In this document: one piece after another, positions 1 to 9,736 of the stretch
Layout: the number at the start of each line of letters is the position of its first letter
Position numbering within the stretch: the stretch's first letter is position 1
NCBI GenBank assembly: GCA_024404245.1
Contig: JAKSQH010000010.1
Span: 1 to 42,429 of the forward strand
DNA length: 42,429 nt
Origin: Clostridia bacterium
GTDB lineage: Bacteria > Bacillota > Clostridia > Christensenellales > Aristaeellaceae
Direction: 5' to 3'
Made by a program: the position numbers and the translations under genes
The notes under the pieces: model-generated
What the model saw: the letters and a program-made list of their open reading frames with translations, nothing else
What the model was told of the DNA's origin: nothing
Database searches by the model: none

Positions 1-148
1 TGTTCACTGTTTCCTGATGCGTTCGATAACAGCTTTGCTGATGCCTGTCAATCGGACTTCGCTCTGGCTGCTCTCGACATACGGTTGTTCACCTCGTTTG
101 CTTTACTGACAATACCATCATATCAAAAACATACGAGAATACAGTTCC
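1..148. other. Window edge, no supported gene
   Basis: I see no gene with a start codon and ribosome binding site in this stretch. A short open frame on the minus strand (about 4-102) could be the last codons of a gene, but a stop codon precedes it and it has no start, so it is not called. The region ends at the hairpin terminator of the neighbouring aminotransferase gene. Confidence 0.4.
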
Positions 149-187
149 GTAACAAAAAAAGGAGCAGCCGCTCCTTTTTTTTGTTAC
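149..187. terminator. Rho-independent terminator, bidirectional
   Basis: The stem GGAGC/GCTCC (161-165 and 170-174) with loop AGCC is flanked by a run of seven A on the left and eight T on the right, and by an outer GTAAC/GTTAC pair. It can end transcription on both strands. On the minus strand it lies directly after the stop codon of the PatB-type aminotransferase, whose operon it closes. Confidence 0.88.
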
Positions 188-189
188 CG

Positions 190-1356
190 TCAGCCTTCCA
201 GCGCCGTTTTCAGCCGCTGCAGGCCTTCCTCCAGTGTGCTCCGCGGGCAGGCGAAGTTGAGACGCATGAAGCCGTCTCCGCCCTTGCCGAAGAAATCCCC
301 GCCGGTCATCACAAGGCCGGCCTTTTCACACCTGCCGGCAATCTCCTCACAGCTGCCGGTATACGCGGTGCAGTCCAACCAGGCAAGATACGTCGCTTCA
401 AGCGGTGAAACCTTTACCCGCGGCAGTTCCCTGCCGATCCATTCCGTCAGGTACCGCCGGTTTTCATCCAGATAGGCAATCAGCCCGTCCAGCCAGGCGT
501 CCCCGTCCGTATAGGCGGCGCGGGTCGCTTCCAGCGCGAAGATATTGCCGCTGGTCACGCCCGCCTCCTCCAGCGCGCGGGTATACTTTTCGCGGATTCC
601 GTCATCCGGGCACAGCGCGGATGCCTGCTGCAGCCCCGCCAGGTTGAAGGTCTTGCTGGCAGCGCACAGGGACAGCACACGGTCCTCACGCAGCGCGAGC
701 GCCGGTGTGAACGCGCCCTTATCATACACAAAATCGGCATGGATCTCATCACTGACAAGGTACGCGTCATACCTGTCCAGCAGCGCCAGCAGCGCTGTCA
801 GCTCCTCACGGGTCCAGCAGCGGCCGACCGGGTTATGCGGATTGCACAGCATGATCAGCTTTCCGCCGTCCTTCAGCGCGCTTTCCACACCGGCAAGATC
901 CATGAAATATCTGTTCATTTCATCTTTCACCAGCGGAACATCCATCAGCCGGCGGCCGGTCGCCTCCACGGAGAAGCGGAACGGCCCGTATACGGGTGAC
1001 AGGATGATCACGCCGTCACCGGGTACCGTCAGCGCGCGGATCGCGGTTTTCAGGCCGGTTACCACACACGGCAGCATCACGATCTTCCCCGGATCGACCG
1101 TCAGACCGTGACGCCTTTTCCAGAAAGCCGCGACAGCTTCAAAATCATCCGGGCAGATCTCGGTATAGCAGTATGTCGGATGCGCGGCGCGCTTCAGAAT
1201 CGCCTCGGCACACGCCGGCGGACTCGGAAAATCCATATCCGCCACCCACATCGGCAGCACATCAGTGCCGTGCTCACGGCGGCATGTGTCCCATTTTTCA
1301 CTGCGGGTACCCATACGTTCCAGACCGCGGTCAAAATATGTCCGGTCAAAAATCAT
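190..1356 (-). CDS. patB: PatB/MalY-type PLP-dependent C-S lyase or aminotransferase
   Basis: This is a 388-residue fold-type I PLP enzyme of the MalY/PatB group, which cleaves cystathionine or cysteine conjugates to a thiol, pyruvate and ammonia. The N-terminus matches the group (FDRTYFDRGLERMGTRSEKWD), followed by LPMWVADMDFPSPP near residue 35, the CNPHNPVGR motif, the VSDEIHADF motif and the PLP-lysine motif ASKTFNLAGL. Length is normal for the family. The ATG is preceded by GGAGG at a spacing of about 10. It lies 15 nt after the aldo/keto reductase gene and is probably co-transcribed with it. Substrate is inferred from family only; an aminotransferase role is possible. Confidence 0.85.
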   Translation of the reverse strand: MIFDRTYFDRGLERMGTRSEKWDTCRREHGTDVLPMWVADMDFPSPPACAEAILKRAAHPTYCYTEICPDDFEAVAAFWKRRHGLTVDPGKIVMLPCVVTGLKTAIRALTVPGDGVIILSPVYGPFRFSVEATGRRLMDVPLVKDEMNRYFMDLAGVESALKDGGKLIMLCNPHNPVGRCWTREELTALLALLDRYDAYLVSDEIHADFVYDKGAFTPALALREDRVLSLCAASKTFNLAGLQQASALCPDDGIREKYTRALEEAGVTSGNIFALEATRAAYTDGDAWLDGLIAYLDENRRYLTEWIGRELPRVKVSPLEATYLAWLDCTAYTGSCEEIAGRCEKAGLVMTGGDFFGKGGDGFMRLNFACPRSTLEEGLQRLKTALEG

Positions 1357-1371
1357 TTTCTTATTCCTCCG

Positions 1372-2511
1372 TCAGCCGTTGATTTCCTTCCAGGCGACCT
1401 TCAGGTTCTCAATAATATTCAGATGCTGCGGGCAGGCCGCCTCACAGGCACCGCATTCCAGGCACAGGTCCGGCGTCTGCAGTTTCTCCGGGTTGGTGAT
1501 CATCTTGTAGGTCCAGTCTTCCTTCGGGTTGCCGCCATAAAGCGAATGGTTGTTCCAGATGCTGAACACACCGGGTATGGCGACATTGTTCGGGCAGGGC
1601 ATGCAGTAGCGGCAGCCTGTGCAGCCGATCTTGGTCCGGTCAATATACGCCTGGCGGACATTGGCCATCAGTTTCAGCTCATCCTCAGTCATGATGCCGG
1701 CTTCCACCGTGTCAAAGATCCGCAGGTTTTCCTCCACCTGTTCCGGTTCGTTGCAGCCGCTGAGCACGGTCGCCACTTCGGGATGGTTGCACAGCCAGCG
1801 GAAAGCCCACTCCACAGCGGTCCGCTTCACGGGGAAAGCGTCATACAGCGCCTGCACGTTATCCGGCGCGTTAGCCAGCCGGCCGCCGAGCAGACCTTCC
1901 ATGATCACAACCGGAATCCCGAGCCGGCCCGCCAGCTCAAGCCCCTTTGTGCCGGCCTGATTGTTCACATCCATGAAATTATACTGGATCTGAACCATAT
2001 CCCAGTCATAATCGTTGATAATATACTCAAAATCCTCATAGGAGCCGTGGAAGGAGAAGCATTTGAAACGGATCTTTCCGGCCTGCTTCAGTTCCTCAAA
2101 ATATTCCGGCGCGCCGATTTCCTTGAAATGCTCCCAGCCTTTGCGGTCAATACCGTGCATCAGATAGAAATCAATATGGTCCGTCTGCAGCTTGCCAAGC
2201 TCCTCCTCAAACAGCGCTTCCATGCTCGCGCGGTCATGCACGGCGTGACCGGGCATCTTGGTCGCGATGGTGACCTTCTCACGGTATCCGTCCCGCAGGG
2301 CCTTACCGAGCACGATCTCGGAGGTCTTGTTCAGATATACGTACGCCGTATCCAGATAGGTCACACCGCCGTCGATCGCCTGACGGATCAGGCGGATCGC
2401 CTTTTCCTCATCAATGGAAGCGTCACCGGACGCCTGTCCGTTGAAACGCATGCAGCCCAGGCCGAACGCCGAGCCGGTGATACCGAGTTTGCCGAATGGA
2501 CGGTATTTCAT
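1372..2511 (-). CDS. Aldo/keto reductase with C-terminal 4Fe-4S clusters
   Basis: This 379-residue cytoplasmic oxidoreductase has an aldo/keto reductase barrel (about 1-270) fused to a ferredoxin-like tail. The N-terminus MKYRPFGKLGITGSAFGLG is typical. Barrel residues include DTAYVY (Asp and Tyr), the Lys of IATKMPG and the His of LMHGID. The tail holds two cysteine groups, CTGCRYCMPCP and CLECGACEAACP, able to bind two 4Fe-4S clusters. This subfamily is common in strict anaerobes, and its substrates are mostly unknown. The ATG follows a GGAGG at spacing 9 and a good promoter lies just upstream. It is first in a two-gene unit with the PatB-type gene. Confidence 0.9.
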   Translation of the reverse strand: MKYRPFGKLGITGSAFGLGCMRFNGQASGDASIDEEKAIRLIRQAIDGGVTYLDTAYVYLNKTSEIVLGKALRDGYREKVTIATKMPGHAVHDRASMEALFEEELGKLQTDHIDFYLMHGIDRKGWEHFKEIGAPEYFEELKQAGKIRFKCFSFHGSYEDFEYIINDYDWDMVQIQYNFMDVNNQAGTKGLELAGRLGIPVVIMEGLLGGRLANAPDNVQALYDAFPVKRTAVEWAFRWLCNHPEVATVLSGCNEPEQVEENLRIFDTVEAGIMTEDELKLMANVRQAYIDRTKIGCTGCRYCMPCPNNVAIPGVFSIWNNHSLYGGNPKEDWTYKMITNPEKLQTPDLCLECGACEAACPQHLNIIENLKVAWKEING

Positions 2512-2544
2512 GTATACGACCTCCGTTTACTTTTCTTTTGCTTT

Positions 2545-2573
2545 ACTATATCAGAAATAAGAGATAGGGACAA
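2545..2573 (-). promoter_or_regulatory. Sigma-A promoter of the aldo/keto reductase-patB unit
   Basis: On the minus strand TTGTCC (2573-2568) and an extended -10 TGA-TATAGT (TATAGT at 2550-2545) are separated by exactly 17 nt. The predicted transcript starts near 2538 and has a leader of roughly 27 nt before the ATG at 2511. The -10 differs from consensus at one base and the -35 at two. Confidence 0.7.
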
Positions 2574-2631
2574 CCGGAAAAACAACAGTGTTATGTCACA
2601 ATCGCGCGGAATGTAGGGAAGGGGTAAGGGG

Positions 2632-2670
2632 TTTCGGCCTGCGGGCCGACCAAAGGGCTTTGCGATCGCC
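2632..2670. repeat. Dispersed palindromic repeat, copy R1
   Basis: The core reads TTTCGGCCTGCGGGCCGACC then AAAGGGCTTTGCGATCGCC. GGCCTGCGGGCC is a near-perfect palindrome and is followed by CCAAAGGGCTTTG, which can also pair with itself. The same core recurs at 9689 and 42280, with a weaker relative at 11685. In this copy GGGGCTTTGCGATCCCC (2700-2716) repeats the second half, so R1 is a composite. A minus-strand reading frame across it (2508-2789) has no family resemblance, runs through the neighbouring promoter and is not called as a gene. Confidence 0.8.
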
Positions 2671-2723
2671 CTTTGGAAACCTTCGCATGTCCCCACTCTT
2701 GGGGCTTTGCGATCCCCCGCAAG

Positions 2724-2763
2724 CTCATTCACGAAATTTCCGCCACCGGCGGTCGTGAATGAG
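2724..2763. repeat. Large inverted repeat next to repeat R1
   Basis: CTCATTCACGA (2724-2734) and TCGTGAATGAG (2753-2763) form a perfect 11-bp stem. Inside it CCGCC (2740-2744) and GGCGG (2748-2752) form a second stem with a 3-nt loop. No T-run follows on either strand, so this is not a typical terminator. It lies between the fhs terminator and repeat R1 and is probably part of the same repeat-derived insertion. Confidence 0.7.
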
Positions 2764-2785
2764 ATTTCCCGCTCGCACTGAAGAA

Positions 2786-2826
2786 GCAAAAAGCACAGGC
2801 CCTTTTGTTACAGAGCCTGTGCTTCG
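2786..2826 (-). terminator. Terminator of the pur-fhs operon
   Basis: On the minus strand AAGCACAGGC (2824-2815) pairs with GCCTGTGCTT (2800-2791) around a 14-nt loop, and the stem runs into TTTTT (2792-2788). It lies about 46 nt after the fhs stop codon, as expected for the end of the purine operon transcript. Confidence 0.85.
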
Positions 2827-2871
2827 GAATATACCCGAGCGTTTTCACACGCTGTTTTTCATATGACGCGA

Positions 2872-4557
2872 TTAGAACAGACCGGTGATACGGCCATTCT
2901 CATCCACATCGATCCGCTCAGCCGCGGGGGACTTGGGCAGACCGGGCATGGTCATGATATCGCCGGTGAGCACCACCACGAAGCCGGCGCCGGCGGAAAC
3001 TTTCACATTGCGCACGGTCACCTTGAAGCCTTCGGGCGCGCCGAGCTTCGAAGGATCATCGGAGAAGGAATACTGCGTCTTGGCCACGCAGATGGGCAGC
3101 TTGTCAAAGCCCAGCGCGGTCAGCCGGTCAATCTGCTTCTTCGCGGCGGGCGCGATCACAACGCCGTCACCGCCGTAGATTTTGCGTACAACAGCCTCAA
3201 TTTTCTCCTCAATGGAGCAGTCAAGATCATAGGAGAAAGTGAAGTCTCCCTTTTCCTCCTCACACAGGCGCACAACCTCACGCGCCAGCGCTTCGCCGCC
3301 CTTGCCGCCGTCCGCCCACACAGTGCTCAGCACGGTGTTGACCCCAAGCTCACGGCACTTCGCGATAATGAAATCAATCTCCGCGTCGGTATCGGTGGGG
3401 AAACGGTTCACAGCCACAACACAGGGCAGCTTATATACGTTTTTGATATTGGACACATGGCGCAGCAGGTTCGGCACGCCTTTCTCCAGCGCGGCGAGAT
3501 CCTCGGTCGCCAGCTGCTTCTTATCCAGACCGCCGTGCATCTTGAGCGCGCGCACGGTTGCCACAATCACCACCGCGTCCGGCGTGAGGCCGGCCATACG
3601 GCACTTGATATCCAGGAACTTTTCCGCGCCCAGGTCCGCGCCGAAGCCGGCCTCGGTCACGGTATAGTCGCCCATGCGCAGCGCCATACGGGTCGCCATC
3701 ACGGAGTTGCAGCCGTGGGCGATATTGGCGAAGGGACCGCCGTGCACGAAAGTGGGCGTTCCTTCCAGCGTCTGCACCAGATTCGGCTTGATCGCGTCAC
3801 GCAGCAGCGCGGTCATGGCGCCCACCGCCTTCAGGTCGGCAGCGGTCACGGGCTTGTCATCATAGGTATAGGCCACAATAATCCGGCCGAGGCGCTCCTT
3901 CAGGTCGGTAATGGAGGACGCGAGGCAGAACACAGCCATAATCTCGCTGGCCACGGTGATATCAAACCCGTCCTCACGGGGCATACCGTTGGCTTTTCCG
4001 CCGAGGCCGTCCACCACAAACCGCAGCTGGCGGTCGTTCATATCCACACAGCGCTTCCAGGTGATCCTGCGGGGGTCGATATTCAGCGCGTTGCCCTGCT
4101 GGATATGGTTATCCAGCATGGCGGCCAGCAGGTTGTTCGCCGCGCCGATGGCATGGAAGTCACCGGTGAAGTGCAGGTTGATATCCTCCATGGGCACAAC
4201 CTGCGCGTATCCGCCGCCGGCCGCGCCGCCCTTGACGCCGAACACCGGGCCCAGGGAAGGCTCGCGCAGCGCCACGGTCACATCCTTGCCGATGCGGGAA
4301 AGGCCGTCCGCCAGACCGATGGTGGTCGTTGTCTTGCCCTCACCCGCGGGGGTGGGCGTGATCGCGGTCACCAGCACCAGCTTACCGGGCTTCCGGTCGG
4401 TTTCGGTGATCAGCGCCGGATCAATCTTGGCCTTATAGCGGCCGTACTGCTCAATATACTTTTCATCCACATGCGCCTTGCGGGCGATCTCTGTAACGGG
4501 CTTCATTTCGCACTGCTGCGCGATCTCAATATCGGAAAGATATGCCGCCATTTTCAT
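2872..4557 (-). CDS. fhs: Formate-tetrahydrofolate ligase
   Basis: The 561-residue enzyme makes 10-formyl-THF from formate, THF and ATP. The P-loop [20 protein letters not shown] lies near residue 70, followed by [19 protein letters not shown] and [17 protein letters not shown], all hallmarks of the family. The C-terminus ends in [13 protein letters not shown] and a short tail, as usual. It is last in the purine operon, where it would supply the formyl donor for PurN and PurV. The start is either Met1 (4557) or Met3, both in frame. The strong AGGAGG lies about 30 nt upstream of Met1 with a stable hairpin in between; folding that hairpin would restore normal spacing. Confidence 0.97.
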   Translation of the reverse strand: MKMAAYLSDIEIAQQCEMKPVTEIARKAHVDEKYIEQYGRYKAKIDPALITETDRKPGKLVLVTAITPTPAGEGKTTTTIGLADGLSRIGKDVTVALREPSLGPVFGVKGGAAGGGYAQVVPMEDINLHFTGDFHAIGAANNLLAAMLDNHIQQGNALNIDPRRITWKRCVDMNDRQLRFVVDGLGGKANGMPREDGFDITVASEIMAVFCLASSITDLKERLGRIIVAYTYDDKPVTAADLKAVGAMTALLRDAIKPNLVQTLEGTPTFVHGGPFANIAHGCNSVMATRMALRMGDYTVTEAGFGADLGAEKFLDIKCRMAGLTPDAVVIVATVRALKMHGGLDKKQLATEDLAALEKGVPNLLRHVSNIKNVYKLPCVVAVNRFPTDTDAEIDFIIAKCRELGVNTVLSTVWADGGKGGEALAREVVRLCEEEKGDFTFSYDLDCSIEEKIEAVVRKIYGGDGVVIAPAAKKQIDRLTALGFDKLPICVAKTQYSFSDDPSKLGAPEGFKVTVRNVKVSAGAGFVVVLTGDIMTMPGLPKSPAAERIDVDENGRITGLF

Positions 4558-4593
4558 CTTCCGGAGAACCGTGTTCCGTTCTCCGTTCCTCCT
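4558..4593 (-). promoter_or_regulatory. Hairpin between Shine-Dalgarno and start codon of fhs
   Basis: Reading the minus strand, AGGAGG (4593-4588) is followed by AA, then CGGAGAAC-GGAACACG-GTTCTCCG (4585-4562), an 8-bp perfect stem with an 8-nt loop, then GAAG and the ATG at 4557. The linear spacing from AGGAGG to ATG is 30 nt, too long for efficient initiation. With the hairpin folded the effective spacing is 6 nt. The only nearer Shine-Dalgarno-like sequence is the weak GGAAG next to the ATG. Confidence 0.6.
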
Positions 4594-4624
4594 TTTTACT
4601 GTCCGTTCCGTTTCAAGCGCCGGA

Positions 4625-7600
4625 TCAGCCGAAATACTTCACCGCCGCCTCAAACATACGGATATCGTAATCGCCCGGAACGTTTTTGTAAAGACCCGAT
4701 CCGACGCGTTCGCTGTGGCCCATCTTGCCGAACACACGTCCGTCCGGGCTTGTGATGCCCTCAATGGCAAACATGGAATCATTCGGATTGAAACGCACGT
4801 CATCCGTCGCGTTTCCGTCCGCGTCCACATACTGGGTCGCGATCTGCCCGTTCGCCGCCAGCTCACGGATCAGCTTCTCATCCGCCAGGAAGCGGCCTTC
4901 ACCGTGGGAAATCGGCACGTTGTAAATCTCACCGGGTTTTGTGAGGCTGAGCCAGGGGCTCATGTTGCTGGCGACGCGGGTCCGCACAATGCGGCTCTGG
5001 TGGCGCGCGATCGTGTTGAAGGTCAGCGTCGGGCAGTTTTCATCGGTATCAATGATCTTTCCGTACGGAACAAGGCCCAGCTTGATCAGCGCCTGGAAGC
5101 CGTTGCAGATGCCGCACATCAGGCCGTCACGCTTTTCAAGCAGTTCGGTCACGCCTTCCTTCACCGCGGCGTTGCGGAAGAACGCCGTGATGAACTTGCC
5201 GCTGCCGTCCGGCTCATCGCCGCCGGAGAAGCCGCCGGGAATAAAGATCATCTGCGCGCTCTTCAGCGCTTCGGCAAAGCGGTCCACACTGCGGGCAATG
5301 CCGTCGGCGGTCAGGTTGTTCACCACGATGATCTCGGCGTCCGCGCCGGCGTCACGCACGGCCTTGGCGCTGTCATACTCACAGTTTGTTCCCGGGAAAG
5401 CCGGAATCAGAACCTTCGGCTTCGCGACGCGGATCGCGGGAGCAATCCGTTTTTCAGATGTGAAGGTGAAGTTTTCCATTTTGCCGTGTGAACCGGGGAT
5501 ATTGCAGGCGTACACACCTTCCAGCCGGTCCTCCCACAGCTTCAGCAGTTCCGCTTCAGCCAGCTTTTCCGCGCCGAAGGTGAAGCAGCCGTCATCCGTC
5601 ACGGTGCCGACCGGTACGGCTCCGTCCACTTCCTCCGCGGATTCCAGCAGGAAGGAGGCGTAATTGCAGCCGAACAGTTCCTCCGCCGTCATGCCGGCGT
5701 CAAAGGCAAAGCCGAAACCGTTGCCGAAGCACTGCTTCATCACCGCCTCGGCAACACCGCCGCAGCCGGGCGTGTAGCAGGAAACCGCCTTGCCGGAGCG
5801 CAGCAGTGAGGTTACGGTGTCAAAGGTCTTCCGCAGCGCGGCGGTTTCAGGCAGATCATCCGCGCTGTAGGCGGTTTTCAGCAGCCATACCCTGTTGCCG
5901 GCGGCCTTGTATTCGTTGGACACGATATCGCCCGTCTTCTGCGCGGTCACCGCGAAGGAGACCAGCGTGGGCGGCACATCCAGGTCTTCAAAGGAGCCGC
6001 TCATGGAATCCTTGCCGCCGATGGCGCCGATACCGAGCTCCTTCTGGGCTTCAAACGCGCCCAGCAGCGCCGCGAGAGGCTTGCCCCAGCGTTTTCCGTC
6101 ACGGCCGGGCTTTTCGAAGTATTCCTGGAAGGTCAGATATACGTCATTGAAGTCCGCGCCCGTGGCGATCAGCTTGCACACGGATTCCACAACCGCGAGA
6201 TAAGCGCCGTGGTACGGGCTCTTCTCCGTTACAAAGGGATCATAACCCCAGGCCATAAGCGAGCAGTCATCCGTATGCTTCTTCTCCACGGAGATCTTCT
6301 GTACCATGGCCTGAATAGGCGTCAGCTGACGCTTTCCGCCGAAGGGCATCAGCACGGTGCCGGCACCGATGGTGGAGTCAAACCGTTCGGAAAGGCCGCG
6401 CTTCGAGCACATATTGAGATCGGAGGCAATCCGCTTCATGTTATCGGTAAAGGATCCGGATACTTTCCACCTGTAATCCGCGGGTGCCGCGGGCGTTACG
6501 GTGATATGCTTGTCCGCGCCGTTGGAATTCAGGAAATCGCGGCTGATATCCACGATCTTCTTCCCGTTCCAGTTCATCACCAGACGGGGTTCCTCGCGCA
6601 CAACCGCCACGGGGCAGGCCTGCAGGTTCTCCGCGTCCGCCAGCTTCAGGAAGGCATCCGCGTCCTCAGGGGCAACCACCACAGCCATGCGTTCCTGGGA
6701 TTCGGAAATCGCGAGCTCGGTGCCGTCCAGGCCGTCATACTTCTTCGGCACGGCATTCAGGTCAATCTCCAGGCCGTCAGCCAGCTCGCCGATGGCAACA
6801 GAAACGCCGCCCGCGCCGAAGTCATTGCAGCGCTTGATCATGCGGCACGCTTCACCGTTGCGGAAGAGGCGCTGCAGCTTGCGTTCCTCGGGCGCGTTGC
6901 CCTTCTGCACCTCAGCGCCGCAGGTTTCCACGGAATGCGCGTTATGCGCCTTGGAGGAGCCGGTAGCGCCGCCGATGCCGTCACGGCCGGTGCTGCCGCC
7001 CAGCAGAATCACGATATCGCCGGGAGCCGGTACTTCACGCCGTACATTCGCCTGAGGCGCGGCGGCGATCACGGCGCCGATCTCCATACGCTTGGCCGCG
7101 TAGCCGGGATGATAAATCTCATCCACAATGCCGGTGGCAAGGCCGATCTGGTTGCCGTAGGAGGAATATCCGGCGGCCGCGGTGGTCACCAGCTTGCGCT
7201 GGGGCAGCTTGCCGGGAATCGTTTCGGAAACGGGCACGGTCGGATCCGCCGCGCCGGTCACGCGCATCGCGCCGTACACATAGGCACGGCCGGACAGCGG
7301 GTCGCGGATCGCGCCGCCGATACAGGTCGCGGCACCGCCGAACGGCTCAATCTCGGTGGGATGGTTATGCGTTTCGTTTTTGAACAGGAGCAGCCAGGGT
7401 TCCTTCACCCCGTCAACCTCCACGTCCATCTTCACGGTGCAGGCGTTGATCTCCTCGGACTCATCCAGCTTGTCCAGCATGCCGTTCTTCCGCAGATACT
7501 TCACGGCAACGGTGGCAAGGTCCATCAGGCACACAGGCTTCGTACGGCCGAGCTCGCGGCGCACAGCCAGATAATCCTCATACGCCTTCTTCAGCAGCGG

Positions 7601-8314
7601 ATCCTCGAACTCCACGTCATCAATCACCGTCAGGAAGGTGGTATGGCGGCAGTGATCGGACCAGTAGGTATCCAGCATACGGATCTCGGTAATGGTGGGA
7701 TCACGCTGCTCCGAGCGGAAATAGTTCTGGCAGAACGCGATGTCATCCGCGTCCATCGCCAGGCCGTAATCGGCCACGAACTTCTCCAGTTCGGCGCGGG
7801 TCAGGCTGTTGAAGCCGTCCAGCGTGCGCACCGTTGTCGGAATCACATAATCCGTTTTCAGTGTCGCGGGCTTCTCCATGGACGCCTCGCGGGCCTCCAC
7901 GGGGTTGATCACATACTTTTTGACCGTTTCAACATCCTCCGCGGTCAGGGTTCCGTAAAGCGCGTACACCTTCGCGCTGCGGATGAGCGGACGTTCGCCC
8001 TGTGAGATGATCTGGATGCACTGCGCGGCGGAATCGGCGCGCTGATCGAACTGGCCGGGCAGATACTCCACGGCAAACACAACGGCGTTGCCCAGATCAG
8101 CCTCACCGGTCGCGATATCGAGCTGCGGCTCGGAGAACACGGTCCGCACGGCATAATCGAACAGCTCCGGCGAAATATTCTCCGCGTCGTAACGGTTGAG
8201 CAGGCGGACATCGGTCAGTCCGGCAATGCCCAGCAGATTGCGCGCGTCGGCAAGCAGCGCCTTCGCCTCATTGGCCAGTTCCTTTTTCTTTTCCACAAAT
8301 ATACGGTAAACCAT
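4625..8314 (-). CDS. purL: Phosphoribosylformylglycinamidine synthase, single-chain
   Basis: At 1229 residues this is the long PurL type. The synthetase part and the glutaminase are one chain, so no separate purS or purQ is needed. It converts FGAR, glutamine and ATP to FGAM. The substrate-binding motif [10 protein letters not shown] lies near residue 217, followed by [21 protein letters not shown] near 315. The C-terminal class I glutaminase begins at [15 protein letters not shown], has its nucleophile in [11 protein letters not shown] and its His/Glu in SHGEGRF. The start has AGGAAGGTG upstream. It sits between purD and fhs in the operon, with a 44-nt gap to purD. Confidence 0.97.
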   Translation of the reverse strand: MVYRIFVEKKKELANEAKALLADARNLLGIAGLTDVRLLNRYDAENISPELFDYAVRTVFSEPQLDIATGEADLGNAVVFAVEYLPGQFDQRADSAAQCIQIISQGERPLIRSAKVYALYGTLTAEDVETVKKYVINPVEAREASMEKPATLKTDYVIPTTVRTLDGFNSLTRAELEKFVADYGLAMDADDIAFCQNYFRSEQRDPTITEIRMLDTYWSDHCRHTTFLTVIDDVEFEDPLLKKAYEDYLAVRRELGRTKPVCLMDLATVAVKYLRKNGMLDKLDESEEINACTVKMDVEVDGVKEPWLLLFKNETHNHPTEIEPFGGAATCIGGAIRDPLSGRAYVYGAMRVTGAADPTVPVSETIPGKLPQRKLVTTAAAGYSSYGNQIGLATGIVDEIYHPGYAAKRMEIGAVIAAAPQANVRREVPAPGDIVILLGGSTGRDGIGGATGSSKAHNAHSVETCGAEVQKGNAPEERKLQRLFRNGEACRMIKRCNDFGAGGVSVAIGELADGLEIDLNAVPKKYDGLDGTELAISESQERMAVVVAPEDADAFLKLADAENLQACPVAVVREEPRLVMNWNGKKIVDISRDFLNSNGADKHITVTPAAPADYRWKVSGSFTDNMKRIASDLNMCSKRGLSERFDSTIGAGTVLMPFGGKRQLTPIQAMVQKISVEKKHTDDCSLMAWGYDPFVTEKSPYHGAYLAVVESVCKLIATGADFNDVYLTFQEYFEKPGRDGKRWGKPLAALLGAFEAQKELGIGAIGGKDSMSGSFEDLDVPPTLVSFAVTAQKTGDIVSNEYKAAGNRVWLLKTAYSADDLPETAALRKTFDTVTSLLRSGKAVSCYTPGCGGVAEAVMKQCFGNGFGFAFDAGMTAEELFGCNYASFLLESAEEVDGAVPVGTVTDDGCFTFGAEKLAEAELLKLWEDRLEGVYACNIPGSHGKMENFTFTSEKRIAPAIRVAKPKVLIPAFPGTNCEYDSAKAVRDAGADAEIIVVNNLTADGIARSVDRFAEALKSAQMIFIPGGFSGGDEPDGSGKFITAFFRNAAVKEGVTELLEKRDGLMCGICNGFQALIKLGLVPYGKIIDTDENCPTLTFNTIARHQSRIVRTRVASNMSPWLSLTKPGEIYNVPISHGEGRFLADEKLIRELAANGQIATQYVDADGNATDDVRFNPNDSMFAIEGITSPDGRVFGKMGHSERVGSGLYKNVPGDYDIRMFEAAVKYFG

Positions 8315-8358
8315 TTTTCTGCACCTTCCTCACTCTGTACTGCGTCCCGAACGGGATC

Positions 8359-9624
8359 TCATTTGCCCGCCGCCAGCGCCCGGGCACCGATATCACGGCG
8401 GCAGTAACGGTTTTCAAAGGTGATTTTGTCAGCGGCTTCATAAGCGGCGGTCACAGCCTGCTTAAGCGTATCCGCGGTCGCCGTCACGCCGAGCACGCGT
8501 CCGCCGGCTGTAACGAGCTTTCCGTCCTTCAGCGCGGCGCCGGCAACATATACCTGTTTCGCCACATCGGCGGGAACCGTAATCTCATAGCCTTTCCCGT
8601 AGGACACGGGATAACCCGCGGAAGCCAGCACCACGCAGCACGCGTGACCGGCGGAGAAGCGAACCTCCGTGTCCTTCAGCGTGCCGTTTGTCACAGCCTG
8701 CATCACGGTCAGCAGATCGCTTTCCAGCAGCGGCAGCACCACCTGCGTCTCAGGATCACCGAAGCGGCAGTTATACTCGATCACTTTCGGCCCGTCCGGC
8801 GTGATCATCAGGCCGAAGTACAGGCATCCGCGGAACTCGCGGCCTTCCGCCTTCATCGCGCGGACCGTGGGCAGGAAGATCGTGTTCATGCACTGCTCCG
8901 CGATATCCGCGGTGTAATACGGATTCGGCGCAACCGTTCCCATGCCGCCGGTGTTCAGGCCGGTGTCATTATCGCCGGCGCGCTTGTGATCCATGGAGGA
9001 AACCATCGGAACCAGCGTCTCGCCGTCCGTGAAGGACAGCACGGAAACCTCGGGGCCCGTCAGGAACTCCTCGATCACGATATGCTCCCCGCTTTTGCCG
9101 AACTGACGGTCCCGCATCATGGAAACCACGGCGGCTTTCGCCTCGTCCCGGGTCTGCGCGATAATCACGCCCTTGCCCAGAGCCAGGCCGTCCGCCTTGA
9201 TCACGGTGGGAACGGGCGCGGTATCCAGATACGCGAGCGCCGCGTCCATATCATCAAAGGTTTCGTAAGCGGCGGTGGGGATGCCGTATTTACGCATCAG
9301 GTTTTTGGAGAACACCTTGCTGCCCTCGATGATCGCCGCGTTCGCGCGGGGGCCGAAGCACGGAATGCCCTCCGCTTCCAGCGCGTCCACGCAGCCGAGA
9401 ACCAGCGGATCGTCCGGCGCGACAACCGCGTAATCAATCGCGTTCTCCTTCGCGAAGGCGGTAATCCCGGCGATGTCCGTGGCTTTGATATCCACACATT
9501 CCGCGTCGGCAGCGATGCCGCCGTTTCCGGGCAGCGCGTAAATGACCTCCGCGGCGGGATTTTCTTTCAGTTTGCGGATGATGGCGTGTTCACGGCCGCC
9601 TCCGCCGATGACCATCAGTTTCAT
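8359..9624 (-). CDS. purD: Phosphoribosylamine-glycine ligase (GAR synthetase)
   Basis: The 421-residue ATP-grasp enzyme joins phosphoribosylamine to glycine. The N-terminal MVIGGGGREHAII is the family signature. FGPRANAAIIEGSK, the Lys motif KADGLALGKGV, SSMDHKRAGDNDTGLNTGGMG and EYNCRFGDPETQ follow in the expected order, and length is normal. AAGGAGG precedes the ATG at spacing 9. Repeat copy R2 lies in the 112-nt gap between purV and this gene. Confidence 0.97.
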   Translation of the reverse strand: MKLMVIGGGGREHAIIRKLKENPAAEVIYALPGNGGIAADAECVDIKATDIAGITAFAKENAIDYAVVAPDDPLVLGCVDALEAEGIPCFGPRANAAIIEGSKVFSKNLMRKYGIPTAAYETFDDMDAALAYLDTAPVPTVIKADGLALGKGVIIAQTRDEAKAAVVSMMRDRQFGKSGEHIVIEEFLTGPEVSVLSFTDGETLVPMVSSMDHKRAGDNDTGLNTGGMGTVAPNPYYTADIAEQCMNTIFLPTVRAMKAEGREFRGCLYFGLMITPDGPKVIEYNCRFGDPETQVVLPLLESDLLTVMQAVTNGTLKDTEVRFSAGHACCVVLASAGYPVSYGKGYEITVPADVAKQVYVAGAALKDGKLVTAGGRVLGVTATADTLKQAVTAAYEAADKITFENRYCRRDIGARALAAGK

Positions 9625-9688
9625 GGTCGGGACCTCCTTCGCGTTATGTTCTTTACTTTGGGCTATACAGTATTCATCATTGCAAAGG

Positions 9689-9727
9689 TTTCGGCCCGCG
9701 GGCCGACCAAAGGGCTTTGTGATTCCC
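9689..9727. repeat. Dispersed palindromic repeat, copy R2
   Basis: TTTCGGCCCGCGGGCCGACC followed by AAAGGGCTTTGTGATTCCC matches R1 and R3 with few changes. Here the core GGCCCGCGGGCC is a perfect palindrome. It lies inside the purine operon between purV and purD, so it is transcribed and would form a strong RNA hairpin in the intercistronic region. Confidence 0.8.
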
Positions 9728-9736
9728 AGGCAACAA

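Noticed and set aside
4-102. Short minus-strand frame ending at the left edge
   Set aside because: No start codon or ribosome binding site, and too short to judge.
2508-2789. Minus-strand open frame of 93 codons between the aldo/keto reductase gene and the fhs terminator
   Set aside because: It runs through a clear promoter and the dispersed repeat, overlaps the reductase start and resembles no family; it is a by-product of repeat R1.
2863-4755. 630-codon plus-strand frame opposite fhs and the end of purL
   Set aside because: Low-complexity His/Gly/Ala-rich translation opposite a certain gene; long antisense frames are common in GC-rich coding DNA. The same applies to 6209-8005, 8644-9765, 9542-11014 and 10884-12257.
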